From: Colletes latitarsis
Lineage: Eukaryota > Arthropoda > Insecta > Hymenoptera > Colletidae
NCBI RefSeq assembly: GCF_051014445.1
Contig: NW_027488370.1
Coordinates: 868,001 to 932,000 of the forward strand
Direction of reading: 5' to 3'
Length of the DNA stretch: 64,000 nt
In this document: piece after piece, positions 54,301 to 64,000 of the stretch
How positions within the stretch are numbered: the first letter of the stretch is position 1
Layout: the number at the start of each line of letters is the position of its first letter
Notes under the pieces: generated by a model
Databases searched by the model: none
The model's input: only the letters and a program-made list of their open reading frames with translations
What the model was told of the DNA's origin: nothing
Translations under genes and position numbers: made by a program

Positions 54301-57300
54301 AACAGTCAATTAAACTGGTTGCGATTAATACTTTAGAGGATAACGCCGGTTATCTCTCGGGTAGGTCTGGGATTTGTCCTCATCTGGCTTGTACTTTCGC
54401 GTTTTTCGCATACTTGTTGGCCAGTTCCTGGACTTTTTCTGGCATGGACCACGTAGGAATGTTGTACCACACCGAAACAGTCAATTAAACCTCGTTGCGG
54501 ATAATATTTTAGAGGGTAACGCTGGTTATGTCTGGGATAGTTCTGGTATTTGCAATCACCTGGTTCATACTTTCGCGTTTTTCGCATAGTTGTTGGCCAG
54601 ATCCTGGGGTTTTTTCTGGTTTGGATCCCGTAGTAATGTGGTTCCACACCGAAACAGTCAATTGAACCTGTCCGATTAATATTTTACAGGATATCGCCGG
54701 TTATGTCTGGGTTAGGTCTGGCATTTGCCCTCATCTGGCTCGTACATTCGCATTTTTCGCATAGTTGTCGGCCAGATCCTGGGTTTTTTCTGGTTTGGAT
54801 CCCGTAGTAATGTGGTTCCACACCGAAACAGTCAATTAAACCTGTTTGCGATTAATATTTTACAGGATATCGCCGGTTATGTCTGGGTTAGGTCTGGTAT
54901 TTGCCCTCATCTGGCTCGTACATTCGCGTATTTCGCATACTTGTTTGCCAGAACCTGGCCTATTTCTGATATGGATCCCGTAGTAATGTGGTACCACACT
55001 GAAACAGTCAATAAAAGCTGGTTCCGATTAGTATTTTAGAGGATAACGGTGGTTATGTCTGTGTTAGTTCTGGTATTTGCAATCATCTGGGTCATACTTT
55101 CGCGTTTATCGTACACTTGTTGGCCAGATCCTGGCCCTTTTCTGGTTTGGATCACGTAGTAATGTGGTACCACACTGAAGCAGTCAATAGAAGCTGGTTG
55201 CGATAAGTATTTTAGAGGATATCGCTGGTTATGTCTGGGTTAGTTCTGGTATTTGCAATCATCTGGCTCCTACATTCGCGTTTTTCGCATACTTGTTGGC
55301 CAAATCCTGGAATTTTTCAGGTTTTGATCCCGTAGCAATGTGGTTCCACACCGAAACGGTCAATTAAACCCGGCAGCGATTAATATTTTATAGTATAACG
55401 CCGGTGATGTCTGGGTTAGGTCTGGTATTTTCCCTCATCTGGCTCGTACTTTCGCATTTTTCGCATACTTGTTGGCCAGATCTTGGGTTTTTTATGGATT
55501 GGATCACGTCGTAATGTGGTTCCACAGCGAAACAGTCAATTAAACCTGGTTGCGATTAATATTTTAGAGGATAACGCCGGCTATGTCTAGGTTAGGTCTG
55601 GTATTTGACCTCATCTGTCTCGTACTTTCGCGTATTTCGCATACTTGTTGGCCAGATCCTGGCCGATTTCTGATTTGGATCCCGTAGTAATGTGGTACCA
55701 CACTGAAACAGTCAATAAAAGCTGGTTCCGATTAGTATTTTAGCTGATAACGGTGGTTATGTCTGTGTTAGTTCTGGTATTTGCAATCATCTGGCTCATA
55801 CTTTCGCGTTTTTCGTACATTTGTTGGCCAGATCCTGGCCCTTTTCTTGTTTGGATCACGTAGTAATGTGGTACCACACTGAAACAGTCAATAGAAGCCG
55901 GTTGCGATAAGTATTTTAGAGGATATCGCTGGTTATGTCTGGGTTAGTTATGGTATTTGCTATCATCTGGCATATACTTTCGCGTCTTTCGCATACTTGT
56001 TGGCCAGATCCTGGGTTTTTTCTGGTTTGTATCCCGTAGTAATGAGGTTCCACACCGAAACAGTCAATTAAACTGGTTGCGATTAATACTTTAGAGGATA
56101 ACGCCGGTTATCTCTCGGGTAGGTCTGGGATTTGTCCTCATCTGGCTTGTATTTTCGCGTTTTTCGCATACTTGTTGGCCAGTTCCTGGACTTTTTCTGG
56201 CATGGACCACGTAGGAATGTTGTACCACACCGAAACAGTCAATTAAACCTCGCTGCGGATAATATTTTAGAGGATAACGCTGGTTATGTCTGGGACAGTT
56301 CTGGTATTTGCAATCATCTGGCTCGTACTTTCGCATTTTTCGCAAACTTGTTGGCCAGATCCTGGCCTTTTTCTGGCTTGGACCACGTAGTAACGTGGTT
56401 CCACACCGAAACAGTCAATTAAACCTGTATGCGATTAATATTTTACAGGATATCGCCGGTTATGTCTGGGTTAGGTCTGGTATTTGCCCCCATCTGGCTC
56501 GTACATTCGCATTTTTCGCATACTTGTTGGCCAGATCCTGGGTTTTTTTCTGGTTTGTATCCCGTAGTAATGAGGTTCCACACCGAAACAGTCAATTAAA
56601 CTGGTTGCGATTAATACTTTAGAGGATAACGCCGGTTATCTCTCGGGTAGGTCTGGGATTTGTCCTCATCTGGCTTGTACTTTCGCGTTTTTCGCATACT
56701 TGTTGGCCAAATCCTGGGATTCTTCAGGTTTTGATCCCGTAGCAATGTGGTTCCACACCGAAACGGTCAATTAAACCCGGCAGCGATTAATATTTTATAG
56801 GATAACGCCGGTGATGTCTGGGTTAGGTCTGGTATTTTCCCGCATCTGGCTCGTACTTTCGCATTTTTCGCATACTTGTTGGCCAGATCTTGGGTTTTTT
56901 GTGGATTGGATCCCGTCGTAATGTGGTTCCACACCGAAACAGTCAATTAAACCTGTTTGCGATTTATATTTTAGAGGATATCGCCGGTAATGTCTGGGTT
57001 AGGTCTGGTATTTGCCCTCATCTGGCTCGTACTTTCGCATTTTTCGCAAACTTCTTGGCCAGATCCTGGCCGATTTCTGATTTGGATCCCGTAGTAATGT
57101 GGTACCACACTGAAACAGTCAATTAAACCTGATTGCGATTAGTATTTTAGAGGATAACGCCGGTTATGTCACGGTTAATTCTAGGATTTGCCGTCATCTG
57201 TCTGGTACTTTCGCGTATTTCACATACTTGTTGGCCAGATCCTCGGTTTTTTCGGGTTTGGATCACGTAGTAATGTGGGACCACATTGAAACAGTTAATT

Positions 57301-57849
57301 AAACCTGGTTGCGATTAATATTTTAGAGGATAACGCTGGTCATTTCTCGGTTAGGTCTGGGATTTGCCCCCATCTGGCTCGTACTTTCGCATTTTTCGCA
57401 AACATGTTGGCCAGATCCTGGCCTATTTCTGATATGGATCCCGTAGTAATGTGGTACCACACTGAAACAGTCAATAAAAGCTGGTTCCGATTAGTATTTT
57501 AGAGGATAACGGTGGTTATGTCTGTGTTAGTTCTGGTATTTGCAATCATCTGGCCCATACTTTCGCGTTTTTCGCATACTTGTTGGCAGATCCTGGCCTT
57601 TTTCTGGCTTGGACCACGTAGTAATGTGGTACCACATCGAAACTGTCAATTAAACCTGGTTGCGAATAATATTTTAGAGGATAACGCTGGTTATGTCTGG
57701 GATAGTTCTGGTATTTGCAATCACCTGGTTCATACTTTCGCGTTTTTCGCATAGTTGTTGGCCAGATCCTGGGTTTTTTCTGGTTTGGATCCCGTAGTAA
57801 TGTGGTTCCACACCGATACAGTCAATTAAACCTGTTTGCGATTAATATT
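51350..57849 (+). repeat. Divergent-subfamily unit, copy 1 (~6.5 kb)
   Basis: Pairs with 57,850-64,000. The offset steps through 6,500 (51,371), 7,026 (51,840), 7,202 (52,856), 6,675 (54,056), 6,500 (54,681), 6,148 (55,371) and 6,324 (56,709 to 57,676). Almost every step is a whole number of monomers. Distinctive marks are TTTACAGGATATCGCCGG, GGATAACGGTGGTTATG, ACCCGGCAGCG and AAGTGGGACCAC. Confidence 0.86.
52860..53930 (+). repeat. Three-monomer tandem duplication (528 bp) in the divergent subfamily
   Basis: AACGGTGGTTATG lies at 52,936 and 53,464. The following monomers repeat in order: TTTATCGTACACTTG, then GGCATATACTTTC, then CTAGGATTTGCCGTC with CTCGGAC. The other large copy has one such trimer at the matching position. 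Confidence 0.82.
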
Positions 57850-60800
57850 TTACAGGATATCGCCGGTGATGTCAGGGTTAGGTCTGGTATTTTCCCTCAT
57901 CTGGCTCGTACTTTCGCATTTTTCGCATACTTGTCGGCCAGATCTTGGGTTTTTTGTGGATTGGATCCCGTCGTAATGTGGTTCCACACCGAAACAGACA
58001 ATTAAACCTGGTTGCGATTAATATTTTAGAGGATAACGCCGGTTATGTCTAGGTTAGGTCTGGTATTTGCCCTCATCTGGCTCGTACTTTCGCATTTTTC
58101 GCAAACTTGTTGGCCAGATCCTGCGTTTTATCTGGTTTGGATGCCGTAGTAATCAGGTTCCACACCGAAACAGCCAATTGAACTGGTTGCGATTAATATT
58201 TTAGAGGATAACGCCGGTTATGTCTCGGTGTGGTCTGGGATTTGCCCTCATCTGGCTCGTACTTTCGCGTTTTTCGCATACTTGTTGGCCAGATCCTGGC
58301 CTTGTTCCGGTTTGGATCACGTAGTAATATGGTACCACACTGAAACAGTCAATAGAAGCTGGATCCGATTAGTATTTTAGAGAATAACGCTGGTTATGTC
58401 TGGGTTAGTTCTGGTATTTGCAATCATCTGGCTCATACTTTCGCGTTTTTAGCATACTTGTTGGCCAGATCCTGCGTTTTATCTGGTTTCGATGCCGTAG
58501 TAATCAGGTTCCACACCGAAACAGCCAATTGAACTGGTTGCGATTAATATTTTAGAGGATAACGCCGGTTATGTCTCGGTGAGGTCTGGGATTTGCCCTC
58601 ATCTGGCTCGTACTTTCGCATTTTTCGCTTACTTGTTGGCCTGATCCTAGACTTTTTATGGTTTGGATCACGTAGTAATGTGGTACCACACTGAAACAGT
58701 CAATAGAAGCTGGATCCGATTAGTATCTTAGAGGATAACGCTGGTTATATCTCGGTCAGGTCTGGGATTTGCCCTCATCTGACTCGTACTTTCGCACTTT
58801 TCGCATACTTGTTGGCCAGATCCTGGGCTTTCTCTGGTTTGGATCACGTAGTAATGTGGTACCACACTGTCAATAAAAGCTGGTTCCGCTTGGTATTTGT
58901 GGGGATAACGCCGGTTATGTCTCGGTTAGGTCTGGGATTTGCCCTCATCTGACACGTACTTTCGCACTTTTCGCATAGTTGTTGGCCAGATCCTGGCCTT
59001 GTTCTGGTTTGGATCACGTAGTAATGTGGTACCACACTGAAACAGTCAATAGAAGCTGGATCCGATTAGTATTTTAGAGGATAACGCTGGTTATGTCTGG
59101 GTTAGTTCTGGTATTTGCAATCATCTGGCTCATACTTTCGCGTCTTTCGCATACTTGTTGGCCAGATCCTGCGTTTTATCTGGTTTGGATCCCGCAGTAA
59201 TGAGGTTCCACACCGAAGCAGTCAATTAAACCTGTTTGCGATTAATATTTTAGAGGATATCGCCGGGAATGTCTGGGTTAGGTCTGGTATTTGCCCTCAT
59301 CTGGCTCGTACTTTCGCATTTTTCGCAAACTTGTTGGCCAGATCCTGGCCTTTTTCTGGCTTGGACCAAGTAGTAATGTGGGACCACAATGAAACAGTCA
59401 ATTAAACCTGATTGCGATTAGTATTTTAGAGGATAACGCCGGTTATGTCTCGGTTAGGTCTAGGATTTGCCGTCATCTGTCTCGTACTTTCGCGTATTTC
59501 GCATACTTGTTGGCCAGATCCTGGGTTTTTTCGGGTTTGGATCACGTAGTAATGTTGGACCACATTGAAACAGTTAATTAAACCTGGTTGCGATTAATAT
59601 TTTAGAGGATAACGCTGGTCATTTCTCGGTTAGGTCTGGGATTTGCCCCCATCTGGCTCGTACTTTCGCATTTTTCGCAAACTTGTTGGCCAGATCCTGG
59701 CCTTTTTCTGGCTTGGACCAAGTAGTAAAGTGGGACCACACTGAAACAGACAATTAAACCTGGTTGCGAATAGTATTTTAGAGGATAACGGTGGTTATGT
59801 CTGTGTTAGTTCTGGTATTTGCAATCATCTGGGTCATACTTTCGCGTTTATCGTACACTTGTTGGCCAGATCCTGGTCTTTTTCTGGCTTGGACCAAGTA
59901 GTAATGTGGGACCACATTGAAACTGTCAATTAAACCTGGTTGCGATTAGTATTTTAGAGGATAACGCCGGTTATGTCTCGCTTAGGTCTAGGATTTGCCG
60001 CCATCTGTCTCGGACTTTCGCGTATTTCGCATACTTGTTGGCCAGAACCTGGCCTATTTCTGATATGGATCCCGTAGTAATGTGGTACCACACTGAAACA
60101 GTCAATAAAAGCTGGTTCCGATTAGTATTTTAGAGGATAACGGTGGTTATGTCTGTGTTAGTTCTGGTATTTGCAATCATCTGGGTCATACTTTCGCGTT
60201 TATCGTACACTTGTTGGCCAGATCCTGGCCCTTTTCTGGTTTGGATCACGTAGTAATGTGGTACCACACTGAAGCAGTCAATAGAAGCTGGTTGCGATAA
60301 GTATTTTAGAGGATATCGCTGGTTATGTCTGGGTTAGTTCTGGTATTTGCTATCATCTGGCATATACTTTCGCGTTTTTCGCAAACTTGTTGGACAGATC
60401 CTGGTCTTTTTCTGGCTTGGACCAAGTAGTAATGTGGGACCACATTGAAACTGTCAATTAAACCTGGTTGCGATTAGTATTTTAGAGGATAACGCCGGTT
60501 ATGTCTCGCTTAGGTCTAGGATTTGCCGCCATCTGTCTCGGACTTTCGCGTATTTCGCATACTTGTTGGCCAGATCCTGGCCGATTTCTGGTTTGGATTA
60601 CGTAGTAATGTGGCACCACACTGAAACAGTCAATAAAAGCTGTTTCCGATTAGTATTTTAGAGGATAACGGTGGTTATGTCTGTGTTAGTTCTGGTATTT
60701 GCAATCATCTGGCTCATACTTTCGCGTTTTTCGTACATTTGTTGGCCAGATCCTGGCCCTTTTCTTGTTTGGATCACGTAGTAATGTGGTACCACACTGA

Positions 60801-63800
60801 AACAGTCAATAGAAGCTGGTTGCGATATGTATTTTAGAGGATATCGCTGATATGCCTGGGTTAGTTCTGGTATTTGCTATCATCTGGCATATACTTTCGC
60901 GTTTTTCGCATACTTGTTGGCCAGACCCTGGGTTTTTTCTGGTTTGTATCCCGTAGTAATGAGGTTCTACACCGAAACAGTCAATTAAACTGGTTGCGAT
61001 TAATACTTTAGAGGATAACGCCGGTTATCTCTCGGGTAGGTCTGGGATTTGTCCTCATCTGGCTTGTACTTTCGCGTTTTTCGCATACTTGTTGGCCAGT
61101 TCCTGGACTTTTTCTGGCATGGACCACGTAGGAATGTTGTACCACACCGAAACAGTCAATTAAACCTGTTTGCGATTAATATTTTACAGGATATCGCCGG
61201 TTATGTCTGGGTTAGGTCTGGTATTTGCCCTCATCTGGCTCGTACATTCGCATTTTTCGCATAGTTGTCGGCCAGATCCTGGGTTTTTTCTGGTTTGGAT
61301 CCCGTAGTAATGTGGTTCCACACCGAAACAGTCAATTAAACCTGTTTGCGATTAATATTTTACAGGATATCGCCGGTTATGTCTGGGTTAGGTCTGGTAT
61401 TTGCCCTCATCTGGCTCGTACATTCGCATTTTTCGCATAGTTGTCGGCCAGATCCTGGGTCTTTTCAGGTTTGGATCCCGTAGTAATGTGGTTCCACACC
61501 GAAAGTGTCAATTAAACCCGGCAGCGATTAATATTTTATAGGATAACGCCGGTGAGGTCTGGGTTAGGTCTGGTATTTTCCCTCATCTGGCTCGTACTTT
61601 CGCATTTTTCGCATACTTGTTGGCCAGATCTTGGGTTTTTTATGGATTGGATCCCGTCGTAATGTGGTTCCACAGCGAAACAGTCAATTAAACCTGGTTG
61701 CGATTAATATTTTAGAGGATAACGCCGGCTATGTCTAGGTTAGGTCTGGTATTTGACCTCATCTGTCTCGTACTTTCGCGTATTTCGCATACTTGTTGGC
61801 CAGATCCTGGCCGATTTCTGATTTGGATCCCGTAGTAATGTGGTACCACACTGAAACAGTCAATAAAAGCTGGTTCCGATTAGTATTTTAGCTGATAACG
61901 GTGGTTATGTCTGTGTTAGTTCTGGTATTTGCAATCATCTGGCTCATACTTTCGCGTTTTTCGTACATTTGTTGGCCAGATCCTGGCCCTTTTCTTGTTT
62001 GGATCACGTAGTAATGTGGTACCACACTGAAACAGTCAATAGAAGCCGGTTGCGATAAGTATTTTAGAGGATATCGCTGGTTATGTCTGGGTTAGTTCTG
62101 GTATTTGCTATCATCTGGCATATACTTTCGCGTCTTTCGCATACTTGTTGGCCAGATCCTGGGTTTTTTCTGGTTTGTATCCCGTAGTAATGAGGTTCCA
62201 CACCGAAACAGTCAATTAAACTGGTTGCGATTAATACTTTAGAGGATAACGCCGGTTATCTCTCGGGTAGGTCTGGGATTTGTCCTCATCTGGCTTGTAT
62301 TTTCGCGTTTTTCGCATACTTGTTGGCCAGTTCCTGGACTTTTTCTGGCATGGACCACGTAGGAATGTTGCACCACACCGAAACAGACAATTAAACCTCG
62401 TTGCGGATAATATTTTAGAGGATAACGCTGGTTATGTCTGGGACAGTTCTGGTATTTGCAATCATCTGGCTCGTACTTTCGCATTTTTCGCAAACTTGTT
62501 GGCCAGATCCTGGCCTTTTTCTGGCTTGGACCACGTAGTAACGTGGTTCCACACCGAAACAGTCAATTAAACCTGTATGCGATTAATATTTTACAGGATA
62601 TCGCCGGTTATGTCTGGGTTAGGTCTGGTATTTGCCCCCATCTGGCTCGTACATTCGCATTTTTCGCATACTTGTTGGCCAGATCCTGGGTTTTTTTCTG
62701 GTTTGTATCCCGTAGTAATGAGGTTCCACACCGAAACAGTCAATTAAACTGTTTGCGATTAATACTTTAGAGGATAACGCCGGTTATCTCTCGGGTAGGT
62801 CTGGGATTTGTCCTCATCTGGCTCGTACTTTCGCGTTTTTCGCATACTTGTTGACCAGATCCTGGCCTTTTTCTGGTTTGGATTACGTAGTAATGTGGCA
62901 CCACACTGAAAGAGTCAATAGAAGCTGGTTCCTATTAGTATTTTAGAGGATAACGCTGGTAATGTCTGGGTTAGTTCTGGTATTTGCAATCATCTGGCTC
63001 CTACATTCGCGTTTTTCGCATACTTGTTGGCCAAATCCTGGGATTCTTCAGGTTTTGATCCCGTAGCAATGTGGTTCCACACCGAAACGGTCAATTAAAC
63101 CCGGCAGCGATTAATATTTTATAGGATAACGCCGGTGATGTCTGGGTTAGGTCTGGTATTTTCCCGCATCTGGCTCTTACTTTCGCATTTTTCGCATACT
63201 TGTTGGCCAGATCTTGGGTTTTTTGTGGATTGGATCCCGTCGTAATGTGGTTCCACACCGAAACAGTCAATTAAACCTGTTTGCGATTTATATTTTAGAG
63301 GATATCGCCGGTAATGTCTGGGTTAGGTCTGGTATTTGCCCTCATCTGGCTCGTACTTTCGCATTTTTCGCAAACTTCTTGGCCAGATCCTGGCCGATTT
63401 CTGATTTGGATCCCGTAGTAATGTGGTACCACACTGAAACAGTCAATTAAACCTGATTGCGATTAGTATTTTAGAGGATAACGCCGGTTATGTCACGGTT
63501 AATTCTAGGATTTGCCGTCATCTGTCTGGTACTTTCGCGTATTTCACATACTTGTTGGCCAGATCCTCGGTTTTTTCGGGTTTGGATCACGTAGTAATGT
63601 GGGACCACATTGAAACAGTTAATTAAACCTGGTTGCGATTAATATTTTAGAGGATAACGCTGGTCATTTCTCGGTTAGGTCTGGGATTTGCCCCCATCTG
63701 GCTCGTACTTTCGCATTTTTCGCAAACATGTTGGCCAGATCCTGGCCTATTTCTGATATGGATCCCGTAGTAATGTGGTACCACACTGAAACAGTCAATA

Positions 63801-64000
63801 AAAGCTGGTTCCGATTAGTATTTTAGAGGATAACGGTGGTTATGTCTGTGTTAGTTCTGGTATTTGCAATCATCTGGCCCATACTTTCGCGTTTTTCGCA
63901 TACTTGTTGGCAGATCCTGGCCTTTTTCTGGCTTGGACCACGTAGTAATGTGGTACCACATCGAAACTGTCAATTAAACCTGGTTGCGAATAATATTTTA
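57850..64000 (+). repeat. Divergent-subfamily unit, copy 2 (cut by window end)
   Basis: Repeats copy 1 with gains at about 58,090-58,616 (three monomers), about 59,790-60,050 (one) and about 62,850-63,025 (one). Inside the first gain, CCGTAGTAATCAGGTTCC occurs at about 58,144 and 58,494, a 350-bp dimer. The last ~970 bp (63,033-64,000) are nearly identical to 56,709-57,676; one difference is GGCTCTTAC against GGCTCGTAC. Confidence 0.86.

Larger units (their letters stand above)
1..64000 (+). repeat. Satellite DNA array, ~175-176 bp monomer, probable centromeric or pericentromeric satellite
   Basis: Seen: the whole window is head-to-tail copies of one monomer. Landmarks recur in fixed order: an AT-rich start (GATTAATATTTTAGAGGATAA), GCCGGTTATGTCT, CTCATCTGGCTCGTACTTT, CGCATACTTGTTGGCCAGAT, CCGTAGTAATG, CACACCGAAACAGTCAATTA. 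Spacing is 176 bp when the 3' end reads AAACCTGG and 175 bp when it reads AAACTGG. I found no inverted monomer and no foreign insert. The array is open at both ends: it starts at a monomer boundary and stops inside the first bases of another. Known: nucleosome-length, head-to-tail arrays of this size are typical of eukaryotic centromeric and pericentromeric heterochromatin. Inferred: that location. A subtelomeric or other heterochromatic block is possible. I do not recognise the family. Confidence 0.95.

Noticed and set aside
18052..62493. Minus strand open reading frames of 63-104 codons (for example 18,052-18,267, 54,333-54,647, 62,239-62,493)
   Set aside because: Also made of satellite monomers read backwards, with copies at each repeat of the block and no coding signal of their own.
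223..63450. Many + strand open reading frames of 67-109 codons with near-identical products, mostly starting at TTG (for example 1,272-1,586, 11,263-11,553, 41,398-41,688)
   Set aside because: They lie wholly inside the satellite, recur dozens of times, start at TTG or other weak starts, and stop at fixed places in the monomer (for example the TAA of CAATTAA). The same DNA is open in different frames of successive monomers because 175 and 176 are not multiples of 3. They are a product of T-rich, stop-poor repeat sequence.
1..64000. CRISPR array
   Set aside because: The repeat is one continuous 175-176 bp unit. There is no short repeat alternating with unique spacers, and no cas-like gene.
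1..64000. Tandem gene family or surface-antigen repeat array
   Set aside because: Unit length does not keep a reading frame, variants show no codon-position pattern that I could see, and all frames are closed once or more per monomer or two.
1..64000. Telomere repeats or an array end inside the window
   Set aside because: No short telomere-like repeats and no non-satellite flank were seen at either edge.

Overview
The window is one uninterrupted block of tandemly repeated satellite DNA. I see no protein-coding gene, RNA gene, CRISPR array, transposon or unique sequence. The basic unit is a monomer of about 175-176 bp (rarer forms of about 170 bp), always in the same orientation, running off both ends of the window. 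Dividing 64,000 by about 175.4 gives roughly 365 monomers. A typical 176-bp copy lies at 2,626-2,801 and a typical 175-bp copy at 2,276-2,450. A head-to-tail array of nucleosome-length monomers with larger repeats built from blocks of monomers is the usual architecture of a eukaryotic centromeric or pericentromeric satellite. I do not recognise the family and cannot name the organism. By hand count, a typical monomer is about 45% GC, holds 10 CpG where about 9 are expected, and has about twice as many T as A on the + strand. The lack of CpG depletion argues mildly against a long-methylated vertebrate or plant satellite, but does not decide it.

Layout, from repeat offsets measured between diagnostic variants. 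(1) 1-9,139: mixed monomers with overlapping duplications at offsets 3,330/3,681, 3,504/3,154, 1,399 and 528 bp. (2) 9,140-11,240: a clean four-monomer higher-order repeat of 701 bp, three copies. (3) 11,241-14,944: shuffled monomers with duplications of 1,753 and 350 bp. (4) 14,945-26,345: two copies of a unit of about 5.6-5.8 kb. (5) 25,883-37,814: two almost identical copies of a 5,966-bp (34-monomer) unit, itself built from 12-mer and 11-mer repeats; this looks like one of the youngest expansions here. (6) 37,815-48,700: reused cassettes plus a 3,151-bp duplication. (7) About 48,700-64,000: a more divergent monomer subfamily, arranged as two copies of a unit of about 6.5 kb with whole-monomer gains and losses.

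Nothing works together as genes. The biology is that of an evolving satellite: unequal exchange or replication slippage in whole-monomer steps, shuffling of linked variants, recent block amplification, and short inverted repeats in each monomer that could matter for chromatin. Open reading frames of about 70-109 codons recur everywhere, but they are by-products of the repeat and were rejected as genes.
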